A stretch of DNA of 64,000 bases from Actinocorallia aurantiaca. GTDB taxonomy: Bacteria > Actinomycetota > Actinomycetes > Streptosporangiales > Streptosporangiaceae. A program made the translations under genes and the position numbers. The notes under the pieces were generated by a model, which was not told where the DNA came from, ran no database searches, and saw only the letters and a list, made by a program, of their open reading frames with translations. Below, piece after piece: positions 7,697-15,438 of this stretch (positions are counted from its first letter, which is position 1; each line of letters starts with the position of its first letter). The DNA lies in the NCBI RefSeq assembly GCF_039533685.1, contig NZ_BAAATZ010000015.1, positions 142,657 to 206,656 of the forward strand, read 5' to 3'.

Positions 7697-9274
7697 TCAT
7701 TCGGCTGGATAGAGGCGCAGGACCTCGCCCTTGGCGTCGGCCAGCACATAGCCGCCTCCGTAGTCGTCGCTCAGGTACACGAGCATCGCCGGCTTGTCCT
7801 CCGCGAACGTCCAGGTGGGTTTCACCACGATGTAGCGGTTCTCCGGGTCGGGGACGTTGAGCTTGCGGTCGGCGGTGCGCAGGAGGTGGGGAACGGCATC
7901 CCAGGCGAAGATGCGCAGGCTCACGGCATCCTCCCCGCCGATACCGCTCCCCTGCCGCTCGACCTTGCCGTTCCGATAGAAGTACCTGTCCGCTCCCTTG
8001 CTCCGTCCCGGGACGGGCACCTCCGCGTAGGCGTACTCCTCGTAGACGGTGAAAGAGGTGAACCGGTCACTCCCCGACGCCTTCTCGAAAGCGCTGATGA
8101 CCTTTCCGATCGCCGCCGGAGTCAGCAGGGACGCCGGTTCCGCGGGAGCGTCGTTCCCGGTGACCGTCACCGGGGTGGAGGGCTCGGGCGTCGGAGCGGT
8201 CAGGACCGCTCTGTCATCGTCGTCCGGGAAACCCGTGGACGAATCCATAAGCCGGTAGGAGAAGGCCCCCAGCGCGACGACTAGGGCCAAGGCTCCGGCC
8301 CCGGCGAGCAGCGCGAGGGGTTTGGCGTTCCGGCGCCGCGGCGGCGCGAAGACCGGCACCGTGGGCGGGATCGGCCCCGGCGGGAAGGCGGGCGCGGTTC
8401 CCCCGCCTCCCGGGGGAACCGGCAGGGGCGAGGGGTGCGTCGGCAGCCCCTCGGCCCTGGCCAGCATCTGGTCCAGCCGCGCCGCGTCGGGCCGCGCCGC
8501 CGGGTCCGGGACGAGCAGCGCGCCGACGGCCTCCGTCAGCGGTCCCGCCTGCCGGGGCGCCGGGATCCGTGCGGTCATGACGGCGGCCAGCGTCGCGGCC
8601 AGGGTGGTGCGGCGCACCGGGTTGTGGCCTTCTACCGCCACGTACAGCAGCATGCCGAGCGACCACAGGTCGGAGGCCGGGTCTCCTTCCGTGCCGTGCA
8701 GGCGTTCGGGGGCGATGTACTCGGGCGAGCCGACGAGCCCGCCCGTCGCCGTCACCCGTGACGCCTCCTCGAGCACCGCGATGCCGAAGTCGGTGAGGAC
8801 GGGGCTGCCGTCGGTGCGCAGCAGCACGTTCGCCGGCTTGATGTCGCGGTGGCAGATGCCCGCCCGGTGCGCGGCCTGGAGCGCCGCGAGGATCCCGCGT
8901 CCCACCCGCGCCGCCTCGGAGGGCGTCAGCGTCCCCCGCGCGAGGCGGTCCTGGAGGGATTCGCCGCGGACGAGCTCCATGACGAGCCAGGGGTACGGCA
9001 TGTCCGGCGAGTCGATGATGTGATGGATCGTCACTACATGGGGATGGTCGATCCGCGCCAGCGCCCGCGCCTCCCGCAGCACCCGCTCCCGGTACATCCC
9101 GGCGAGCGCCGCGTCGTCCGGCGGCGCCTCGCCTCCGCCCGGCCGCACCTCCTTGAGCGCGACCTCGCGCTGGAGTGCCAGGTCCAGCGCGCGCCAGACC
9201 GTTCCCATCCCGCCGCTGCCGAGCCGCCCCAGCAGCTCGAAACGACCGTCCACCACACTCCGCTCGGAAGTCAC
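7697..9274 (-). CDS. receptor-like Ser/Thr protein kinase (PknB-type)
   Basis: 525 residues. The kinase domain (about 12-265) is complete: Gly loop GSGGMG, ATP-anchoring Lys41 in VALK, catalytic Asp144 in HRDIKPAN, metal-binding Asp162 in DFG, and APE in YIAPERL. A Pro-rich linker leads to one membrane helix (PLALLAGAGALALVVALGAF, near 320-340), then an external domain of about 180 residues with no PASTA repeats, so the sensed signal is unknown. GTG start at 9274. Monocistronic; divergent from a TetR gene. Confidence 0.93.
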   Translation of the reverse strand: MTSERSVVDGRFELLGRLGSGGMGTVWRALDLALQREVALKEVRPGGGEAPPDDAALAGMYRERVLREARALARIDHPHVVTIHHIIDSPDMPYPWLVMELVRGESLQDRLARGTLTPSEAARVGRGILAALQAAHRAGICHRDIKPANVLLRTDGSPVLTDFGIAVLEEASRVTATGGLVGSPEYIAPERLHGTEGDPASDLWSLGMLLYVAVEGHNPVRRTTLAATLAAVMTARIPAPRQAGPLTEAVGALLVPDPAARPDAARLDQMLARAEGLPTHPSPLPVPPGGGGTAPAFPPGPIPPTVPVFAPPRRRNAKPLALLAGAGALALVVALGAFSYRLMDSSTGFPDDDDRAVLTAPTPEPSTPVTVTGNDAPAEPASLLTPAAIGKVISAFEKASGSDRFTSFTVYEEYAYAEVPVPGRSKGADRYFYRNGKVERQGSGIGGEDAVSLRIFAWDAVPHLLRTADRKLNVPDPENRYIVVKPTWTFAEDKPAMLVYLSDDYGGGYVLADAKGEVLRLYPAE

Positions 9275-9474
9275 GCGGACAGCCTAGAACTCGTGCGTGT
9301 CATCTTTCAGTACGACTTCGACACCGCGAGATCACGTACACCGCCCGCCGGTCGCCCCAGCGGATTCCGAACCGGCACCCAAGCGGAATCATCACTCTCC
9401 GTAGAACGAGACCGAGGGCGGCACCACCCGACCCGCTGATCACACACACCCGGCGATTACATAGAGTGATACTC

Positions 9475-10092
9475 ATGGAGGGTGTGGAAGAGGACCGGTT
9501 CCTCGAGGTCGCGACGCGGTTGTTCGCCGAGCTGGGGTTCGACGGGACCCCCATGCAGCTGATCGCGGACGCCGCCGGAGTCGACGTGGAGACGCTGGTC
9601 GAGCAGACCGGCGACAAGTCCCGGCTGTACCGGAAGGTGATGCTGCGGACGCACGCACTCGAGCGGGCGGCCCTGACCGAGGCGGCGGCCTCCTTCACCC
9701 CGACCCGGCAGGGGGTGATCGCCCTGGTCGACGCCTACCTCGACTTCCACGTCGCACATCCGCAGGTCCTGGCGTTGTGGATGCACCGCTGGATCGGCGA
9801 CGCCGCCGACATTCCCGGCCCGGAGGGGCAGGTGCGCACGCTGTCGACCCTGATGGCCGCCACGGCGCAGGGCGTGGCGGCGCCCGGCGTCGACCCCGAA
9901 TACCTGGTCTGGACGATCGTGTGGTGCGTGTTCGGGTACCTGTCCGGCGGGATCCAGCATCCAGGCCCTTCCAGCTACCACGCCCGCGGGGAGCCGCTCA
10001 GCCCGCAGGCGCTGGCCGGTTTCCGCGCCTACCTGCACGTCCTGATCACCCGCATGACGGTCACCTCCGGGGACGGGGAAGAGGCGTCCTGA
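9475..10092 (+). CDS. TetR-family transcriptional regulator
   Basis: 205 residues. The N-terminal helix-turn-helix is recognisable (ATRLFAELGFDGTPMQLIADAAGVDVETLVEQTGDKSRLYRKV), though the usual GVSKGTLYHHF is replaced by an acidic version, so DNA contacts may be atypical. The C-terminal ligand domain contains several Trp. ATG at 9475 follows a TAC-AT-rich leader. It diverges from the receptor kinase and converges with a DoxX-like gene six bases past its stop. Confidence 0.88.
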   Translation: MEGVEEDRFLEVATRLFAELGFDGTPMQLIADAAGVDVETLVEQTGDKSRLYRKVMLRTHALERAALTEAAASFTPTRQGVIALVDAYLDFHVAHPQVLALWMHRWIGDAADIPGPEGQVRTLSTLMAATAQGVAAPGVDPEYLVWTIVWCVFGYLSGGIQHPGPSSYHARGEPLSPQALAGFRAYLHVLITRMTVTSGDGEEAS

Positions 10093-10098
10093 GCGGCG

Positions 10099-10473
10099 TC
10101 ACTCCGCGTCGCGGGCCACCTTCAGCGCCCAGAGGACCAGCGGGAGCTGCAGGGGCAGCCGAGCGTAGGCGACGGTGCGGGGCAGAGCGGGCCGGTTCCG
10201 CCAGTCGATCGCCATCTTGACGTTCGCCGGGAAGACCGCGGCGAACAGCCCGGCGGCGGCCAGGGCTCCCGCCTTCCTCGTCCGGGGCGCGGCTACGGCC
10301 GCGGCGACGGCCAGTTCGGCGACACCGCTGAGGTAGGTCCAGGTGCGGGGGCCTCCGGGGAGGTTCCGGGGGACGATCGTGTCGAAGGACCGGGGGGCCA
10401 GGAAGTGCAGGGTCCCCGCGCTCGCGAGCAGGGCCACCAGGTTGCGCGTTGCGGGAGTGGTCATGCGCCCCAT
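10099..10473 (-). CDS. DoxX-like four-helix membrane protein
   Basis: 124 residues with four hydrophobic helices: NLVALLASAGTLHFLAPRSF, YLSGVAELAVAAAVA, GALAAAGLFAAVFPANVKM and LPLQLPLVLWALKVA. The HFLAP and FPANVKM elements match DoxX-like proteins of actinobacteria. Role unknown; some relatives sit in membrane oxidoreductase complexes. ATG at 10473 or 10464. Single gene. Confidence 0.75.
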   Translation of the reverse strand: MGRMTTPATRNLVALLASAGTLHFLAPRSFDTIVPRNLPGGPRTWTYLSGVAELAVAAAVAAPRTRKAGALAAAGLFAAVFPANVKMAIDWRNRPALPRTVAYARLPLQLPLVLWALKVARDAE

Positions 10474-10600
10474 TGTTCACTCGCCTTCCCCGCGCGGAAA
10501 GAGCCTTCGACACCTTTATGGCGTCACGTACTGAGCGCCCGGTATGTTACGCGGGGTGGCTGCCATCGCCACCGAGAGTCGGCGAAAGGGGACCGAGGAC

Positions 10601-11671
10601 ATGGCGGAGTCGACGGCGGCCGGTGAGCTCCGGGCCGAGGACGCGTTCGACGTGGCGGCCGTGCACCGCTGGCTGGACGCCCGGCTGCCGGGCCTGTCCG
10701 GGACGCCGGAAGTCCGGCAGTTCGGAGGCGGCGCGTCCAACCTGACGTTCCTGCTGTCCTATCCCGACCGGAATCTGGTGCTGCGCCGCCCGCCCCACGG
10801 CACCAAGGCGGCCTCCGCCCACGACATGGGCCGGGAGGTCGCCGTCCAGCGCGGGCTGGCGCCGTTCTGGCCGATGGTCCCCGAGGTGTACGGGTTCTGC
10901 GAGGACCCGTCGGTGATCGGCTCGGAGTTCTACGTCATGGAGCACCTGGAGGGCGTGATCCTCGGCCTGGAGCTCCCGGACGGCGTCGAACTCGGTCCGG
11001 CACGGGCCCGCATGCTGGGCGAGACGGTGATCGACACCCTGGCCGACCTGCACGGCGTCGACGTCGAGCGGGCCGGCCTGGCCGGTCTGGGCAAGGGGCC
11101 CGGCTACGTGCGCCGCCAGGTCGAAGGCTGGTCCCGGCGCTGGCGCGGAGCCCTGACGGACGACGCACCGGACGCCGGACCGCTGATGGCCTGGCTGGAC
11201 GAGCGGCAGCCGGGCGACGTCGCCGCCCGGATGCTGCACGGCGACTGGAAGCTCGACAACCTCGTCCTGGACCTGGGCGGCCTGGACCCGGACGGCGGCG
11301 CACCGCGCGTCGTCGGCGTCCTCGACTGGGAGATGTCCACCGTCGGGGACCCCCTGATGGACCTGGGCTCCTCCATGGCCTACTGGGTCACCGCCGACGA
11401 CGAGCCCTTCTTCGCGCTCACCCGCCGCCAGGCCTCCCACCTGCCCGGAATGCCCACCCGGGAGGAGATGGTCGCCCGCTACCTGGAGCGCACCGGCCTG
11501 CCCGTGGACGACTGGCGCTTCTACGAGGTCTTCGGCCTGTTCCGCCTCGCCGTGATCGCCCAGCAGATCTGGGCGCGCTACCGGTCCGGCCAGACCACCA
11601 ACCCGGCCTTCAAGGACTTCGGCGGCGCCGTCGCCGTGCTCGTCGACCGCGCGGCCAAGCTGATCCCGTGA
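10601..11671 (+). CDS. aminoglycoside-phosphotransferase-fold kinase (ACAD10-like)
   Basis: 356 residues of the APH/choline-kinase fold. Visible motifs: QFGGGASNLTFLL (P-loop-like), LVLRRPP (ATP Lys replaced region of this family), Brenner motif LHGDWKLDNLVL with catalytic Asp, and VVGVLDWEMSTVGDPLMDLG for metal binding. Family members are thought to phosphorylate hydroxyacyl-CoA or similar small molecules and often sit with acyl-CoA dehydrogenases. ATG at 10601 is preceded by GAAAGGGG. It overlaps the following TetR gene by four bases, so that regulator probably controls this operon. Confidence 0.88.
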   Translation: MAESTAAGELRAEDAFDVAAVHRWLDARLPGLSGTPEVRQFGGGASNLTFLLSYPDRNLVLRRPPHGTKAASAHDMGREVAVQRGLAPFWPMVPEVYGFCEDPSVIGSEFYVMEHLEGVILGLELPDGVELGPARARMLGETVIDTLADLHGVDVERAGLAGLGKGPGYVRRQVEGWSRRWRGALTDDAPDAGPLMAWLDERQPGDVAARMLHGDWKLDNLVLDLGGLDPDGGAPRVVGVLDWEMSTVGDPLMDLGSSMAYWVTADDEPFFALTRRQASHLPGMPTREEMVARYLERTGLPVDDWRFYEVFGLFRLAVIAQQIWARYRSGQTTNPAFKDFGGAVAVLVDRAAKLIP

Positions 11672-12321
11672 CGGGCGCGAGCGGCACGCCGGCGCGGGGA
11701 GGGGGCCGCGAGCGCATCATCGCCGCGGCGACCGACCTCTTCGCCGGGCAGGGTTACGAGGCCACCACGACCCGGCAGATCGCCGAGGCCGCCCAGGTCA
11801 CCAAGGGCGCCCTCTACCACTGGTTCGACTCCAAGCAGCACCTGCTGGTCTGCGTCTACCGGGACCTGCTGGCCGAGCAGACCGGCCGCCTCGCCGTGAT
11901 CGCCTCCGCGGACGCCCCCGTCGAGCGGCGGCTGCACGACGCGGCGGCCGACCTCGTCGGGCACATCGCCGACCACTTCGAGCCCCTGACGGTCTGGGCC
12001 CGTTCGATGCACCTGCTGGACGGCGAGCACGCGTCGCACATCCGCGCGGACCGCCGCCGGTACCACGAGACGTTCCGCGGCCTGCTCGTCGAAGGGCAGG
12101 CCGCGGGGGTCGTGCGCACCGACGTGTCGGCCTCCGTCATGGCGCACGGGTTCCTCAGCACCGTCGGCAACATCCACACCTGGTTCCGCGAGGACGGCCC
12201 CCTCAGCCGGCACGAGGTCGGGACCCAGCTCGTCGCGCTCTTCCTCGACGGCCTGCGCCCCCGAGAGGAGCTCATCCCCGTTCGGCCAGCCGGGCCAGCC
12301 TCCTCAGCCCCACCCGCATGA
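11668..12321 (+). CDS. TetR-family regulator of the phosphotransferase operon
   Basis: 217 residues. The DNA-binding domain is canonical (ERIIAAATDLFAGQGYEATTTRQIAEAAQVTKGALYHWFDSKQHLL). The start GTG lies within the preceding stop region (GTGA), so it is translated with the phosphotransferase gene. It likely senses an acyl-CoA-like ligand, by analogy with other TetR genes in this setting. The 3' end overlaps the convergent SRPBCC gene by 50 bases. Confidence 0.9.
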   Translation: MTGASGTPARGGGRERIIAAATDLFAGQGYEATTTRQIAEAAQVTKGALYHWFDSKQHLLVCVYRDLLAEQTGRLAVIASADAPVERRLHDAAADLVGHIADHFEPLTVWARSMHLLDGEHASHIRADRRRYHETFRGLLVEGQAAGVVRTDVSASVMAHGFLSTVGNIHTWFREDGPLSRHEVGTQLVALFLDGLRPREELIPVRPAGPASSAPPA

Positions 12322-12709
12322 ACACCCGGAACCCCGGCGAGAGCACCCGCCACAGCGGTCCGAGGGGCGGCGGGTCCAGCCTCTCCCCCCACCGGACCGC
12401 GCACCCGCCCCCGGGCAGCGGGACGGTGGCGAACCAGCCCTCGCCCCGCACGAACCGCCCAGTGTGCGTCACGGCCACCCGACGTCCCGGCTCCCATTCG
12501 GTGATCTCCATGGTGTCGAGGAACCCCAGCCTCCCCACCCCCGTCCACCCTTCGACGGTCGCGCCGCGGCCCGTCCCGCCCGCCGCGCGGGTGAAGGGCA
12601 TCCACTCCCGGTGCCTGGACCAGTCCGTGAGCACGTCGAAGACCCGTTCCGCCGAGGCCGTGCTCCGCACCTCGACCTGATCCACCGCGCTCTTCACCGT
12701 TCTCCACAC
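12272..12709 (-). CDS. SRPBCC-family polyketide cyclase/ligand-binding protein
   Basis: About 145 residues of the START-like helix-grip fold: opening VEVRSTASAERVFDVLTDWSRHREWMPF, middle FLDTMEITEWEPGRRVAVTHTG, end LWRVLSPGFRVFMRVGLRRL. Such proteins bind hydrophobic ligands in a cavity; a substrate cannot be named. The start is uncertain: GTG at 12709 (used) or GTG at 12697, the latter preceded by GGAG. The open frame continues far upstream, but that part is antisense to the kinase-like gene. It diverges from that gene and overlaps the TetR gene at its 3' end. Confidence 0.82.
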   Translation of the reverse strand: MWRTVKSAVDQVEVRSTASAERVFDVLTDWSRHREWMPFTRAAGGTGRGATVEGWTGVGRLGFLDTMEITEWEPGRRVAVTHTGRFVRGEGWFATVPLPGGGCAVRWGERLDPPPLGPLWRVLSPGFRVFMRVGLRRLARLAERG

Positions 12710-12775
12710 CCCCGTGTCATGTGGACCCGACGCATTCGTCCACCCGCCTGTGGCGGATTCAGTAATGTGCCCACC

Positions 12776-13666
12776 ATGGGAGTGGTCGGCACCTGGCGTG
12801 TGCCCGGATACGCCGAGGTACGGGAATTGGGCGACGGGCCGTGGGGGCGGTCTGTCCTGGTTCGTCACAGCAGTTCGGGCAGGCACTACGTCATCAGGTA
12901 CCTGGGCGCGGCGGACGCCGAGGGGCGGCGCAGGTTCGAGGGCGAGTCGGCGCAGCTCCAGCAGGTCTTCAGCCCGTACGTGGCCCGCTGGTACGGGCAC
13001 CTGGACGAGGGGGACACGGCCGCGGTCCTCCTGGAGGCCGTCGACGGGGTGTCGCTGAAGGACATCCTCACCTGGCACGGGAACCTCTCGCCCGAGGCCG
13101 CGCTGGTGGTGCTCAGGAGGTCGCTGCTGGGACTGCAGGAGGCGCACTCGCGGGGGGTCCTCCACCGCGACCACACGCCCTCGAACGTCGTGGTGCGCAG
13201 CAACGGGCTGGGCAAGCTCATCGGCTTCGGGGCGACCACGCTCGCGGCACGGGGGCGCTCCCGCGCGGGCGACTCCCCGTATGTGGCGCCCGAGCAGTGG
13301 GTGGACGAGCCCGCCGTGCCCGCCACCGACATCTACGCGGCCACCTGCGTGTTCTTCGAGAGCCTGACCGGCCGCCCGCCCTTCCCCGGGACGATGGAGG
13401 CCCACCTGTCGCTGCCCGTCCCGCTCGACCAGGCCCCGGAGGTCCTGCACGGGCTGCTCGCCTCGGGCCTGGCCAAGGCCCCTCAGAACCGCCCCGCCAC
13501 GGCGGCCGAGTTCGCGGCCGAGGTGGAGAACACGGCCCTGGCCTTCTACGGGCCCGAGTGGGAGCACCACGGCCTGTCCGTGCTGGCGAGCCTGGCCAGG
13601 AGCCTGGGCACCCTGCTCCCGGCGCCCCCGCCTCCCCTGGCCCTCGACGCGCCGCCGGTGGGGTGA
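12776..13666 (+). CDS. Ser/Thr pseudokinase
   Basis: 296 residues with the fold of the actinobacterial STPK group that begins Gly-Thr-Trp-Arg-Val-Pro-Gly-Tyr, but key residues are lost. The VAIK lysine is Arg (YVIRYL), the catalytic-loop HRDxKPxN reads HRDHTPSN, and DFG reads GFG (LIGFGATT). VAPEQW and the C-lobe are retained. With the ATP Lys and metal Asp both missing it should be catalytically dead or nearly so, and may act as a scaffold or sensor. No membrane helix; the tail is Pro-rich. ATG at 12776; the frame is open upstream only by chance. Divergent from the SRPBCC gene. Confidence 0.82.
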   Translation: MGVVGTWRVPGYAEVRELGDGPWGRSVLVRHSSSGRHYVIRYLGAADAEGRRRFEGESAQLQQVFSPYVARWYGHLDEGDTAAVLLEAVDGVSLKDILTWHGNLSPEAALVVLRRSLLGLQEAHSRGVLHRDHTPSNVVVRSNGLGKLIGFGATTLAARGRSRAGDSPYVAPEQWVDEPAVPATDIYAATCVFFESLTGRPPFPGTMEAHLSLPVPLDQAPEVLHGLLASGLAKAPQNRPATAAEFAAEVENTALAFYGPEWEHHGLSVLASLARSLGTLLPAPPPPLALDAPPVG

Positions 13667-13673
13667 CGGCCCG

Positions 13674-14024
13674 TCAGGCGGTGGGCTCGGGGGCTTCGGG
13701 GGTCTCGGCGGGGAGCTCGAAACGGGCCCTCCGGTCGGCCGGCACCAGCTCCAGGTATTCGGGGTGGTCCTGGATGTAGCGGCGCACGAACGGGCAGAAG
13801 GGCAGGACGGACAGCCCCTCGGAGCGGACGGCGTCCAGCGCTCCGCCCACCAGGACCGAGCCGAGCCCGCGGCCCCCGAACCGCGGGTCGATCTCGGTGT
13901 GCAGGAACGACAGTCCGGCATTGGTGGGCTTGTAGTCGATGAAACCCGCGAGCTCGTCCTCCAGGAAGAGCTCGAACCTGCGGGCCTCCCTGTCGTCGGC
14001 CACCCGGGTGTTCTGCTGCTCCAT
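13674..14024 (-). CDS. GNAT-like N-acetyltransferase (YjdJ type)
   Basis: 116 residues, the short acetyl-CoA-binding GNAT form: ELFLEDELAGFIDYK, LSFLHTEIDPRFGGRGLGSVLVGGALD (acetyl-CoA binding loop RGLGS) and FCPFVRRYIQDHPEYLELV. Start is ATG at 14024, preceded by AAGGAGCGAGG; an upstream in-frame GTG at 14039 overlaps that ribosome site and is rejected. Substrate unknown. It follows the pirin gene by 30 bases on the same strand and is probably co-transcribed with it. Confidence 0.86.
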   Translation of the reverse strand: MEQQNTRVADDREARRFELFLEDELAGFIDYKPTNAGLSFLHTEIDPRFGGRGLGSVLVGGALDAVRSEGLSVLPFCPFVRRYIQDHPEYLELVPADRRARFELPAETPEAPEPTA

Positions 14025-14054
14025 GCCTCGCTCCTTCACAGTTCTGCGGGCCGC

Positions 14055-14822
14055 TCAGGCGGCGACGGCGGCGTGCATCTCCCACACCAGGATCTCAGCG
14101 TCCTCGACGGCGGTGACCTTCTGCCCGCCCGTCGCGGTGAAGCGCACCGCGTCTCCGGTGTCCAGCGCTCCGGCGCCCTCCAACCGGACCTTCCCACGCG
14201 GCACGAACAGGTGCAGGTAGGGCGCTTCGGGCAGCTGCACGCTCTGCCCGGCCTGGAGGCGGGCCGCGTACAGCGCCGCGTAGCGGTTCTTGATGCGGAT
14301 GGCGGCGGCGTCCCGGTGCTTTTCCATGCCGGACGCCACCGGCACGAGACCGCCCTTGAGGAGTTCGTCGCCGATCTCCAGCTGCTCGTAGCCGGGGGCG
14401 ATGCCCGCCTCGTCGGGGACGACCCACATCTGGACGAAGTGCACCGGGTCCTCGTGGGAGTCACCGCCCTTCAACCGCCAGGCGTCGTTCTTCTCCGAGT
14501 GGAGGATGCCGGTGCCCGCGCTCATCCGCTGGGCCAGGCCCGGGTAGATCACACCGTTGTGCCCCTCGGAGTCCTGGTGGACCAGCGAGCCCTGGAGCAC
14601 CCAGGTGACGATCTCCATGTCCCGGTGCGGGTGGGTGTCGAAGCCCGCGCCCGGCCGCACGACGTCGTCGTTGTTGACCAGCAGCACCCCGTGGTGGGTG
14701 TTGGCGGGGTCGTGGTGGCGGCCGAAGGAGAAGGAGTGCTTGGAGTCCAGCCAGGAGATCTTCGTGGGGAACCGCTCGTCGGCGCGGCGGATGTCGATCT
14801 GCGGGTTCGGGGTGGCGGTCAT
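14055..14822 (-). CDS. pirin-family bicupin protein
   Basis: 255 residues. The N-terminal cupin carries the metal ligands FDTHPHRDMEIVTWVLQG and the later SAGTGILHSEKN; the C-terminal cupin is degenerate. Pirins bind iron; several act as quercetin 2,3-dioxygenases or redox-responsive co-regulators. ATG at 14822. A MarR gene is transcribed divergently and two near-identical dyads lie between them, so the MarR product probably represses both, as with other redox-sensing MarR/pirin pairs. Confidence 0.93.
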   Translation of the reverse strand: MTATPNPQIDIRRADERFPTKISWLDSKHSFSFGRHHDPANTHHGVLLVNNDDVVRPGAGFDTHPHRDMEIVTWVLQGSLVHQDSEGHNGVIYPGLAQRMSAGTGILHSEKNDAWRLKGGDSHEDPVHFVQMWVVPDEAGIAPGYEQLEIGDELLKGGLVPVASGMEKHRDAAAIRIKNRYAALYAARLQAGQSVQLPEAPYLHLFVPRGKVRLEGAGALDTGDAVRFTATGGQKVTAVEDAEILVWEMHAAVAA

Positions 14823-14841
14823 CGGAACCCCCTTCAGGAAG

Positions 14842-14853
14842 ATGACGTGTCAT
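14842..14853. promoter_or_regulatory. operator copy 1, ATGAC-GT-GTCAT
   Basis: A 12-base dyad with arms ATGAC and GTCAT, 19 bases before the pirin start codon. The same arms occur 54 bases away beside the MarR gene. The position overlaps the probable pirin promoter or leader, so binding there would block pirin transcription. Confidence 0.65.
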
Positions 14854-14894
14854 GTACCTGTCCCAACCTATCCGGCCCTCCGGATATTCCACAA

Positions 14895-14908
14895 GATGAC
14901 ATGTCATC
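14895..14908. promoter_or_regulatory. operator copy 2, GATGACATGTCATC
   Basis: A perfect 14-base palindrome about 20 bases before the MarR start codon, sharing ATGAC-N2-GTCAT with the copy beside the pirin gene. Autorepression of the MarR gene through this site is the simplest reading. Confidence 0.68.
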
Positions 14909-14928
14909 CAAAAGGCTACAGTGGGTCC

Positions 14929-15393
14929 ATGAGCGAGACCCGGTGGCTGGACGACGACGAGCAGCGCGCCTGGAGGGCCTACGTGCGCATGCAGGGGCGG
15001 CTCGGCGCCGAGCTGAACCGGCGCCTCCAGGCCTCCTCCGGCCTGTCCCTCGCCGACTACGACGTCCTCGTCCACCTCACCGACGCCCCCGGCGGACGGC
15101 TCCGCCCGTACGAGCTGCAACGCGAACTCCACTGGGAGCAGAGCCGCCTCTCCCACCACCTCGGCCGTATGCAGAAACGCGGCCTCATCCGGCGCGAGGA
15201 CTGCGACGAGGACAGGCGCGGCGCCTACGTCCTGCTCACCCCGGCCGGGCGCGAGGCGATCACCGAGGCCGCCCCCGACCACGTCGAGACCGTCCGCCGC
15301 CTCTTCATCGACGCCCTCGACCCCGAGCAGATCAGCGCCCTGGAGCGGCTCGCCGACCGGGTCCTCGACCGCCTCGAGGCCCCGGACGAATGA
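14929..15393 (+). CDS. MarR-family regulator divergent from pirin
   Basis: 154 residues, standard MarR winged helix: YDVLVHLTDAPGGRLRPYELQRELHWEQSRLSHHLGRMQKRGL for the recognition region and EDCDEDRRGAYVLLTPAGREAI for the wing. No Cys in the N-terminal helix that would mark an OhrR-type oxidant sensor; single Cys in the wing region (REDCDED). ATG at 14929 lies 20 bases after a perfect palindrome. It likely controls the pirin/acetyltransferase pair and itself. Confidence 0.9.
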   Translation: MSETRWLDDDEQRAWRAYVRMQGRLGAELNRRLQASSGLSLADYDVLVHLTDAPGGRLRPYELQRELHWEQSRLSHHLGRMQKRGLIRREDCDEDRRGAYVLLTPAGREAITEAAPDHVETVRRLFIDALDPEQISALERLADRVLDRLEAPDE

Positions 15394-15438
15394 GGAATCG
15401 GACGGTGCGCGTCGGTGGGCGGCGTTACGGTGTGCCGC

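Noticed and set aside
12710..13921. Upstream extension of the SRPBCC frame to about 549 codons
   Set aside because: It is antisense to the pseudokinase gene and shows no protein-like features.
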